Shown one piece after another: positions 46,647 through 57,600 of a DNA stretch of 64,000 nucleotides. Below the pieces are notes generated by a model. It was not told the DNA's origin. It ran no database searches and worked only from the letters and a program-made list of their open reading frames with translations. The DNA comes from Telmatactis stephensoni (lineage: Eukaryota > Cnidaria > Anthozoa > Actiniaria > Isophelliidae). The stretch is from contig JALIZF010001232.1 of NCBI GenBank assembly GCA_029948255.1, forward strand, positions 149,501-213,500. Direction: 5' to 3'. Positions within the stretch are counted from its first letter, which is position 1, and every line of letters starts with the position of its first letter. Position numbers and translations under genes: made by a program.

Positions 46647-47668
46647 CTGTAAGAAACCATTGTAGGCTTCATTTTTTTTTTCTCCCACAAGACATCCAGT
46701 TGCTTTAAATGGTTACATAAGCACCAGTCTTTAGTGGCATAAGTCAGGTTCAAGTCCCTGGCCAGACCAACACTCGGGGTCTTTAAATGGTTGGGGTGTT
46801 AGTACGTACTGCCATTGTAATTACATCTGCAAATGTGTAGACCTTCACGTCTTCTTGGATAAGGATATTAAATAAACTGTAGGCCCATCCCTCCAAAAAC
46901 CACTACACATGCATCCTTGTGCTGGATATTAAAAGAACCCACACCACACTGTAGGGAGAGTAGGCCATGAAGTTTCCACTGTTTGGTCTGGCCTCCTACA
47001 CTAAAGGTTTACAGTAATTGGTGAAAGTGCCGTTGTAGTTTCCCTGCCTCCGTTGGAGGGGAAAGCCTTTAAGCTAAACTTCTAATAATTGAGGCAAAAC
47101 AAGCTGGGAACCCTTGCAACATGTACCCAACGTTATGCAAAAGTCCATGAGGCAATTACTATACGGTGCTGCTGCCAATACAAGACCATTTTGCAGAAAA
47201 AATGCATGGAGCCTGTATTGCAAGGAGGAAATGAAGGTCATTTCTGACATAATAACTCCCTCCTCTCTGATTTTCTCAACCCTAACACTTATTGGGGTTG
47301 ATTTGTTCACAGGTGCATCTGTCTTTGAATCAGAATCCATGTGCATCAAACGATCCACCTTGGCCGATGCACCAAATACTAATCAACTGTTATTTAAACT
47401 GAAAATGCGACTGGACCCGAAGATGCCAATGGGAAATGACTATCGTGCACTTGCAGATAGCTTTGGATTTACACATGCTGAAATTGAGTACTTGCATGCA
47501 TCAAAAGGATCACCAACAGCAGAGTTACTTCACCAAAAAAATGCTACTTCTTTAGAAGAACTGAAAAACAAATTGACAAAAATTGATAGGCATGATGCAG
47601 CACAAGACATTAAAAATTATTTTAAGGAACAAGGATGCAACTGCAGCAAATGTGCTGGGATCCGTTAG
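46410..47668 (+). CDS. Death-domain protein, possibly a 127-aa adaptor
   Basis: The last exon 47313-47668 follows TTTGTTCACAG and ends at TAG. Its protein contains a death domain (about the last 100 residues: LLFKLKMRLDPKMPMGNDYR, ALADSFGFTHAEIEYL, SPTAELLHQ, LEELKNKLTKIDRHDAAQDI) and a short cysteine-rich tail (CNCSKCAGIR). The domain is most like the UNC5/ankyrin-type group (LDP...GNDYRALA...SPT). A small exon 46402-46437 after TTTTTCTTCAG supplies an in-frame ATG (MVSGLPKQS) and a donor in the matching phase, giving 127 aa in all. Upstream coding exons cannot be excluded. Death domains mediate signalling-complex assembly in apoptosis and innate immunity, for which cnidarians have many genes. 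Confidence 0.55.
46830..47062 (+). repeat. Dispersed repeat, copy 2, in the intron of the death-domain gene
   Basis: Same block order as 29,096-29,340 (CACGTCTTCTTGG, CACATGCATCCTTG, GAACCCACACCACACT, GTCTGGCC, GTTTCCCTGCC). Diverged but clearly the same family. Upstream 46,740-46,830 may belong to it. Confidence 0.6.
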
Positions 47669-48387
47669 AGGATTAATAATTCTCAAAGAATACTAAAAAT
47701 CAAACCAAAAATAGAGTGATTGCAGTAAAATTGAAATACAGATTAAAAAATGATTGAAATAAAAATTGAATGCTAGTGTGTATAAATACTTTAATAGACA
47801 CAAAAGAAAACAATGGAAATAAGGTTTACTAAAGTGTCTATAATCTACTATTTCATGTTTTTTGGCAATCACTCTAATATCAAACCACAATGTACACAAT
47901 ATCCTATTTAGTTCCCATATATATGTTGATGACAATTACTTCACATTACTATAAATTAAGAGGTTTACTGTTAAGTGAATTCAGGTGAATTCAGTTATTT
48001 GCTTTCAATGTTGTGCTACTTGTGAAGAAAAGTCATCTCAGGAAAGGTCAGAGTAACATCTCCCCCTTAAAAAGCTTTCTTTTATAACCTTCCAAAGAAC
48101 AAGGAAAAAACTTCTTCCTCTTTGGAGGATTCAGAGCGTTTTTTTTTCTTGCATGGTAAATTACATTCTTTTGCTTAAAATATATCCATAACAAATAGAA
48201 TTTTTAATATCTCCTCAGACACTTTAACATTAAACATTTTTATTATACTTTGTAGAAAGTTGGAAGCCTTTCCATATTAGTAAAATCCAACAATTTTTAA
48301 TAGTAGCTGATTACACAAGTTATTCATGGAGAAGATATACTTCTTCACAATCACCTTTCTTTCGATTCTAAGAACAACAAAACAGTT

Positions 48388-48531
48388 TCAGTCACAGACA
48401 TGTTTTGGCAGTCCTGCTGCTCTCACTAGTGTAAAGATTGAATTGAAGCCCTTTGAATGAAGATTGAAAGAAATGACGATTCCTTTTTCTCCTTTCCAAA
48501 CTCCTAACCGGCCAGTTTTCCTACGATTATA
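48388..48531 (-). CDS. Possible terminal exon (47 codons and stop)
   Basis: Behind the minus-strand acceptor TTCCACTTACAG, an open frame YNRRKTGRLGVWKGEKGIVI ... FTLVRAAGLPKHVCD-stop. It lies 1.1 kb downstream of the STK31-like stop and would join exon 50354-50485 in phase 0, so an alternative last exon is possible. It could equally belong to another transcript or be chance. Confidence 0.3.
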   Translation of the reverse strand, partial: YNRRKTGRLGVWKGEKGIVISFNLHSKGFNSIFTLVRAAGLPKHVCD

Positions 48532-49634
48532 CTGTAAGTGGAAAATTTGCATAATAATTGTTTGAAATGACATTTGTTAAAATGAAGCATATGTGAGCAA
48601 TACAGGCAACAACCCACAAAGGCAGGACAGACCTACTTATGGAATCAGCTGCATATCTAAACAATAACAATAACAATCTTATTTTTATATATTTTGTACT
48701 CTTATATCACTTTGAATATACTATACATTTTGTTGGCAAACAGCTTTGTACAAGTTTTTCTTCTGTAACATAAACACTGACATGAACTTTCAACTAAATT
48801 AGTCCAATGGTTTAAATAGTCAGTCTTGAGTGATTTTGAGTGGCTTTCATAAACCTGTGAAATACACTTTTAATTATTGGCTTATTTCGCACACCTTACA
48901 CACTAAATTCTTTTGCTTCCTATTGTATTAGATGACTAATACACTATAACTATCACTTTGGGTTAATGAAAACCACTCTTAATTAACCCCTAAAAAGGTG
49001 ACTATGGTAGAAATTGGTCAATAACAACAAAAGGAAACAAGAAATGTCCTTTGTCAACTTTTTTTCTGGTTTAAATAATTCTAGTAAGGAAAGTGAGCAT
49101 GGGGTGATGACATCACCCATGGTCCAAGTACAAATGGCAAAAATTTGGAATCAATAAATTCAAACTGGCATGCCTTATTGAATTTGGCAAATTGCCCATA
49201 TAAACTCTGTACTATGACATTATTGTCTAGGGCAGAAATAAGTTTCAAATGCAAAATTTAGGTCTTTTGATAAAGGCATAACTTTAACTCCAATGTACTT
49301 TTTATAATGGCAAGGAGGAGATCAACAAAATAGTTTTACTTTTATTACCTGATCATTATGTAACTTAATGTACTTCAATAATTGCATGCACGTAAAATAC
49401 TTGTTGTGCAGAGCAAACCGCTTGCTATCAAAATGATTTTTTTCTGCTTTACGAGGAGGGTTTATATAGCAATCAAACTTTTTCGATTTTTCGATTTAAA
49501 GAGGTTTTTAACAACCCTCGAGTTTTTCAACTGTAATTTAATGTAACTGGTATAACAAGCACTGTATTGCAATGTCACAGTGGTCAGTTTAATGAAATAA
49601 TAGATGTAGCTATCTAATACTTATTAGATAAATA

Positions 49635-52600
49635 TCAATCTAACTCTTCGTCAACTTTTTTGAAGAATGGCATATCAAGTACTTGTTGAGCTGTAGGTAC
49701 AGATGTGTGAACAAGCAGCACAGAATCCAGCAAGGACTGCAAATCTGCATCCTATAATTATTAGAAACAGAAAATATTCAACAAAATCAATAAATATATC
49801 TTGCTCTACTCTGCACTGTTGCTGATCAAAACTAATTCACTAATAAAAATATCATATTTCTAATCATATTTTCTTGATTTAACATCAGGTCTGAAAAATA
49901 AACACCTGAAGTCTACAAGGGCATTAAAAAAAAGATGTCCTGGGTGTTAAATCAAGAAAATACAACTACTTTTATCAGCCATCATGTTCAAAACTTGAAA
50001 AGTAAAACAGCCACCTCTCTGATTTGTGTGCCACCGCTCTGATTCGTGTGGCTTTGATAGCTTGGTAGCCGCATTGCACCGATATCGCAAAGGTCATGGG
50101 TTTAAATCCCATTCAAAGCCTGGAATTTTTTTCAGGTCTTTTTTTAGTAGTATTAGGTTCCATTTGGATTTCTCAATCATAAAACAACAACAAACAATCA
50201 AATGCATGGTCATTTCCTACTAAGGTTGTATTGTCAGTGCCATGTTATGTGTTGTGATTGGATAAAATATGATTGTTGTCGACCAATCAAAATGTTAAGT
50301 CACAGCCTGGCACAGATTTAATAGTGACACAAAATGTGCTCTGTAAGACACACCTCATTGAGGAGATTCATCTCGTTAACAGACTTGAGCAGCTGACCAA
50401 TACACATCACATCAAACTTGGTACACTTGGGATAATCCTCTGGAAGTCCTGTTATCTTACTAGAGGTTGCTGCTAGTCTTTGTTCCTGTAATTTAGAAAA
50501 AATGTAAAACTATAAGGATTTGACTCTCATACACTGTTACCAGCCTTAGTTAGTATATCAGTGATCTAGCAGGCCAAAGGATGTGGGATGAAATCCCACT
50601 TGTCTTTGAAAATTCAGATTTGTTAATTTAGACTGTTTATGCCATCCCTCATAGTTATATCAAAATATTACATGAATCCCGACATGATTGCTGACCGAGC
50701 TAGCTCTGTTTGATGGGAAAAAATGCCAGACACTACTCAAATGTGTTGGATACAATTTGGCTGTGCCAAGGGCACATAACCGCTTTTATTATAAATAACA
50801 TTCATTAATGAAATGGTCAAATTGACCTTCACATAACAAATCCGATATGTGCCCCATCAAAGGTGAGGGCTACAAACTGCCAAACAATATAACAACTAGA
50901 TGACTGGAAGGAATGGGGAGGAGGAGGGTAAAAATTTGCAAATGAAAGCCAAGAGCTGAAAAATGAAGCTACCTACTTTTCAAATTTTTCATGGCAAAGC
51001 TCTAGGGTAACCAGATAATAGAGAGATTAAGCATCACGTACACAGGAAACGGTAAACAGGATCACGTGACCTGCTTTTTTCGCATCTTGCGTTGCTGTTT
51101 CAACGTGAGGATGGATCATTTTGCGTTTGCCGTAAACATCGAAAGTCGCTCTTTCGTTTGATTAGCAAACACGCAACTTCGGGTGCGAAATTTGTAGGTC
51201 ACGTGTTACTCTCTGCCGTCTGCCGTTTCCCACGTACGTGATGCTTAATCTCTCTAATCAATTCCAACATCTTGGCCCCAGGCCTTCCACTGTTTTACAT
51301 CAGTCATTCAAAATGAGGGATAACATAAAAATTATTATTGCTAACAATAATACCCCCCCTTTTTTTAATTCAGGTTTGATTTAAAATGATAGGCATTACT
51401 TTAGTCTGAAAGAGTGAGTTTGGTGCTGATTGACTGACTGACCAACCAACCAACAACCTGGTTGCCAGAAAAAAGCTTATTGCAATTAAATGTAACTATT
51501 TGAAAACAAATAATGATTTATGCGGCAAAAAGAAATAAGCATATTTTATCGAATATTTATATTAATTTGTAATAACGTGTGGTGAGAATAAGATTGTGGT
51601 GGTCAGCGGACTCCATGCAGGCTTCATTTGCTGACAACATTTGACGTCAAAATGGTGACAAATTTCAGTTGGTATTTGTTGTCCACTGCCAACTCAAGCC
51701 ATTAAAAAAAAAAGATTGTGATGGCTAGTGATGTGGTTTGTTCATCAAATTTTGAAAAATTGTTGTTTTAGCTCTTTAGCATTTTTTGCTTTTCTGCGTA
51801 TTGGTGAATTTACTACTGCCAATGATTCTTCAACAATTTCTGTATTACAAATCGATCAGGTTCAAAAAGTTATGTCTAGAAATGGGAATATTCATTCCTT
51901 AAAAGTGACTTTTTTAAATCACAAGCAATCAACCACCCTTTTCATTAATTGTAATGAGAAACAAAACAGTATGTCCTGTAGATGCAATTATGAACTATCT
52001 TAAGGTTCGTGGAACAATGAGTGAACCGCTTTTCATAAATACCATTGGCTTACAAATTTCAAGAAGTAATTTTTCAAAATTGTTATGTAGATGCCTCAAG
52101 GCATGTAACCTTGATTCCAGCAGGTACAAGGGTCATAGTTTTAGAATTGGTGCCGCAACTTATGCAGCACAGCAAGGTATATCGGATTCTAGGATAACGT
52201 TGTTGGGTCGCTGGAAGTCAGAGGCATTTAAGAAATATATTAGATTACATTCTGCACCTTCTATTCAAATATTATAATTTTGAAGATGTTAGAGTTTGCT
52301 AGCAGGGCAGTAACCTCTAGTCTTGGAACACTAATATGCCACAGCTAGCAGGGGCAGTGGTGGTTCTTGTTCTTTAATTTCATATGATTATTGGCATTCA
52401 TTTAATGGGTATTATATAACTGCAAGAAAGTTCAATGTGTTCTTGGGTGGGGCTGCCCCTTGTACCAAGGGGCTTTGGCAGTTTTTGTCCTCATCTTTGC
52501 TGGGCAACACAAAATTTGTCTTGCAATAATTTAGTATTAATTTTCATAATTATGGATTTCTTAAATAAATTGGCTATGTTTTTGCATAGCCATATTTCAG

Positions 52601-54609
52601 CCATACACTGGTATGATGTGTTGCTCCTTGCAAATGGAGCTGTGCCCACATTGTGCTTTCTTGCTTTGTCATTTGACATACTGATCAACTTTAAGGCATA
52701 AAATCAATTTATGTTAAAACTCTCTGGTAAACAAGATTTTGCATGTGTTTCCTTATTAATCCACTGGAAAATCATGCCATACAGATCGACTAATTAGTTG
52801 TGTTTTTGTCAACTAATGTTGATATTGAGCTACTAATTCACCTATTTTACTTTGTGGACCAGAACTTACCAGATTTTCAGAAAAGTCATAATGTCCTAAC
52901 AGTCCTCTAAAAGTCTCCTCTTGCTTAGAAACAAACACATTGCACGTTGTAACACCTCCATGCACAATGTCATGACTGTGTAGTGTGCGTAATGCTTCTA
53001 GAACATCTTTAATAACCCTCATTATAGCCTGCAAATTGGAGTACAATAGGTAAATTGTTTATACATTTCTCCTGTTTTCTCAGACATTTTTGATGTTTTC
53101 ACATTAGACATTTTGATACCCAACATGGATCTTCTTCAGTACAAGGATGTTTACACACTAGCTAGCGGGCGCCACTTGATCTCACTAGTGTTCTATACAT
53201 TTCTGGAATGTTGCTTGGAAATATAATGGGTGGATTGCAGCTCAAAAATATCCTGCTAGCTGATAATGTCATTTAATTGAAAAAAAAGAAAACCCCATAT
53301 TTTCAGACAAAATGCGTTATTATGGAAATGGTGACATTTTATATTTTTGAGCCTTGTTTATATAATTAGTGCACGTGAGCCATACGAGAACACTCAAGAC
53401 AGACAGTTCTTAGTGGTTCCCTTGGTGTCAACTATAGAGAAAGGTCACTGTCTCTTGAAAGTTCACAATGAAATCTGCCAAAATGACAGACTGAATGTTA
53501 CTATGTAGCACAACCAAAACTTAAACTAAAACATACTTTAGATGGTGGAGTTGTTTGGAGCCAGTCTTGTAAACATTCGTAGAAAGGAACTTGTAGATAG
53601 CCAGTTCTGCCATTCTGAAAGAGAAGCCCACATACTTATGTAGCGTGGAAGAGTAATTTAAGGGTGGCACACAGCAATTTCTTGCATTCACAGATTCCTT
53701 TTTATTTCTTTATATATGTTATAGACCTTGATTGATACTAATGAGATTTTGCATCATTTTGAAAGATCAGATCATTTTATCAGTTAAGTGAATAATTTCT
53801 AAACCTTTATTTTGACATTACATCAGTAGAGTCAACCTCAATCAACTTAACGTTTTTGAAAAGTTCAACCGTTGCCTAGATCATGGCAGAAATTTATTAA
53901 AGATTTTACAGATAGATTAGATTAGATAGATTAGATATTAAGTGCTTTAAACAATACTGCAATTTGGGCCTAACGTTTTTTTTATGCCGTTAGGCCCCCT
54001 AGTTCTTACGCGCATCATCACTTAAAAATATGAAGAGCATCTCTAATATGTGGTATACCAAATACTTTTAAATTTACCTGTTGTGCATGGGGAAAAAGAA
54101 TTTTATATTACAATTATGTCTCACCTTGGTGTAAAAGACAGCATGTAGTTGAACTAAATTGTCATGCCTACAATTGTGAAATTGTACTGCTCTTCTTTGA
54201 AAGTCTTCTTTAGCTGGTAAATCTCTGAAGAAATACTCCTAAAATACAACGAAGGCAGGCATGTATCAGACGTTTAATGTTTGTTTGAATCTTGATTTGT
54301 TTATGGTATGCTAAATTGATTCAACACAACGTTTCTTTGCAAATGTTATTTTTTCAGTTTTCTTGTTTTGTTTTGTTTTTTGTTTTCAAATCAATAGATT
54401 TTGTCTGCTTAAAGCCAAGTTTCAAATCATAGTGTCAAGTTCTAGACTCCAGTTTGTTGAGAATCAGCAACATTATGATTGTTATTTCCACTAACCTTTA
54501 GGTAACACTTGTTTTCACAAAAGCTTGAAATAGAGACACCAGGGTCAGATGTTTCCTTTAGTGGGTAATGGTCAATTTCCCTTGTGTTCTTTACTAGACC
54601 ATTGGTGTC
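49635..54609 (-). CDS. STK31: STK31-like gene, pseudokinase exons
   Basis: Exons 54496-54609, 54125-54238, 53537-53614, 52870-53028, 50354-50485, 49635-49751 (TGA at 49635-49637). N-lobe: FQRRAVQFHNCRHDNLVQLH, like an alphaC-beta4 segment, then hinge YLQVPFYECLQDWL. C-lobe: VIKDVLEALRTLHSHDIVHG leads to HGGV in place of HRDL and a distant N. HYDFSENL gives DFS in place of DFG. TKFDVMCIGQLL is the alphaF segment (usual DVWSxGxxL). LQSLLDSVL ... PTAQQVLDMPFF is the usual end of a kinase domain. Loss of the catalytic Asp and of the DFG glycine indicates a pseudokinase or strongly reduced catalysis. No glycine loop is evident. Confidence 0.65.
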
Positions 54610-57600
54610 CTACAAGTTAAGAAAGTCAATAAATAAATATAGAAAGGAAGAAAGAAAGGAGGAACAGAAGGCAAATGAAGGGGAGTGGAAAGGAGAGGAG
54701 AGGAAATGGGAGGAGAGAAAAGGAACTTAGGAGAGGAGAGGAGACAGAGAAGAAAAGGAAAGGGAAGGAAAGGGAAGGAAAGGAGGGAGTGAGGTAAGGG
54801 GAAGAAGGGAAAGAAAGAAGGAAGGAAGGAAAGAAGGAAGGAAGGAAGGAAGGGAAGGGGAGGACGCAGAGGAAGTGAAGGAAGGGAAGAAAAGGAAGGA
54901 GGGATGGAAGGGAAGGAAGGAAAGAGAGGATGGGGAAGGGAAGGAAGGAACAGAGTGATAAATGTAAGGGTAGTGTGGGGATGATGGATTAGAGAGAGAA
55001 GAAAAGAAGAATAAAAGGAGGGAGGAAAGGGAGGCAATTGAAGGAAGCAAGAATGAAAGAGAGAGTGGAAGGGAGTGGGGGAGGGAAGAAGGAAGGTTAA
55101 ATATGAGAGAGAAAAGAAACTCAACCCCCTTACCAACCACTGGTTTATTCCTTGTTCTGGATACTGAAGTGATAATTCAGGAAATTGCTCCTTGGTGAGA
55201 TCTGCTAAGTTGGCCTAGAAGTATAAGCATAACTTAGTTAATTTTCCATAAAAACTGCAGCATTCCTATCTGAAAAACTGACAACAGTCTGCAATATGAA
55301 ACATCCTGGTGATTTAATTTGGATTGAGTTCCACAGTTTAGGAGCTGCACTTATCTTACTTACAATAATTGTATATTCTTCCACAAAACCTGATTGGAGT
55401 TCTTTGTATAAACTGTTCAGCTCCTCTTCCATCTTAAAGAAATGAACATTGCAATCAGTGAAACACTACCAATAAAAGAGATTGACATTGGCTTCACCCA
55501 ACCACTAAATACAGATCAATACAGATTCAGTTTATTGAACAAAAATGTAATTACAATATACACATTATCTGCTAAATCTTCCTCTAGAGCAATTGCTAAA
55601 TTTAGTAGTTGTTGAAGGTACAGTAGTAACCATAAGGGTTGGTCACTAAAAACAAGGTACACTTACTACTATTGTGTTACCATTACAATTTGTCACCACT
55701 TACCAACCAATCGCCAACCACTTATCAACCAATTACCAACCACTTATCGATTGATCGATCAACAACCACTTATTAAACAATTACCAACTAATCAATAATA
55801 TCAACCACTTGTCACCACTTACCAACCACTTATCAACCAATCACTGCCACTTATCAACTTATTACCAACCACTTACCAACCACTTATCATCAAATTACCA
55901 AACACTTACCAACCACTTATCAACCAATTACTAATCACTTATCAACCACTTGTCATTTACTTACCAACCACTTAACCAAATACTAACCACTTATCAACCA
56001 CTTGCTTGTCACCACCTACCAACCAATCACCAACCACTTATCATCCAATTACCAATCACTTATCATCCAATTACCAACCACTTATCATCCAATTACCAAC
56101 CACTTATCATCCAATTACCAACCACTTATCATCCAATTACCAACCACTTATCATCCAATTACAAACCACTTATCATCCAATTACAAACCACTTATCATCC
56201 AATTACCAACCACTTATCATCCAATTACAAACCACTTATCATCCAATTACCAACCACTTATCATCCAATTCCCAACCTGGCACTTATCATCCAATTCCCA
56301 ACCACTTATCATCCAATTACCAACCACTTATCATCCAATTCCCAACCACTTATCATCCAATTGCCAACCTGGAACTTATCATCCAATTCCCAACCACTTA
56401 TCATCCAATTACCAACCACTTATCATCCAATTCCCAACCACTTATCATCCAATTACCAACCACTTACCACCAATAAATCAACCACTGTCTTATCAACTAT
56501 CACTAACCACTTACCAACCACTTACCAAATGGTGCAGATCTTTCACTATTATCAAATCTTAAATATGGAAAATTTTCAAAAGATTTAATGTACCTTTTCA
56601 GTGTCTGCTTCTGTGCAATCCTCTCTCTTCAATAAAAACAAACAAACACACAGTGAGTTTGTAAGAATAAATTCTCAAAATGTTAGTGGGTGCTTCACAT
56701 AACTCTTGACAAGTAGATTCCAAAGTTTGTTTGTCGTTCTAAGTTCAAGTTGTACATGGAAGTTAATTGTCAAGGAGTGTGAAAAGTACTGTAAATAGAC
56801 TCAAATTACTGGGTTTCTTCAACTAGTGAAGCTATTAAACTAAAAAATATCATTTAATTTGAAATCTTGTTTTTCATCCACTAAAACTTCCTACATGATT
56901 TTAAAGTGCCCCTAACCCCTAAATTGAAATTTTGATGATCGTTTCTTTATGAATGGAAAAGCCTTATGGTTAAATATTTCAGGATAAAATCATCTCCTTT
57001 CTAAGGATTAAGCATTTGAAATCTGAAAATGCAAATGAGATGACATAGAAAAAGGACTACTTAAATATACAAAAACACTAGAGATCAATTTTATACTGTT
57101 TTTTCATTTGCAAAACATTTTCATTGCTAAAGTACAAAGTTTGGTGAATGTTTTTGCCACCTAACTCAAACACACTTGTTTCAAAATTGGAGACAAAATC
57201 ATGCAAATTCCTTTTTTTACGTCATCTCATTTGCATTTCCCGACTTCAAATGCTTAATACTCCAGAAGGAGATGATTTTATCCGGAGATATTTAACCATT
57301 AAACATTTCCATTCACGAAGAAACGATTCTCATAATTTCAATTTAGGGGTTAGGGGCACTTTAATGATGAACTACAGTACATCATACATAGATTACCTCT
57401 TTGAGATCCTCTCTATCTACCAGTTTGTGCCTGAGTTTGGACTTCAGTTCTCTGATCTTCTGCTTGTTCTTAATAGCAGGTTCCATATCTGGCTTTGTAT
57501 CTTTATACTCTCTAATTTTGTTCTGAATAGAAAGTTTACAAAAATATTACTATTAACAGCAGACATTAACGATAAGTGGATTTTGTACAACAAAAATCAC

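Noticed and set aside
54594..55140. Minus-strand frames of 137 and 180 codons rich in Ser, Pro, Phe and Leu
   Set aside because: Pure consequence of the polypurine tract; real STK31-like exons end on either side of it.
55950..56588. Three overlapping plus-strand frames of 156-212 codons
   Set aside because: A 22-bp repeat without stop codons keeps all frames open; not coding.
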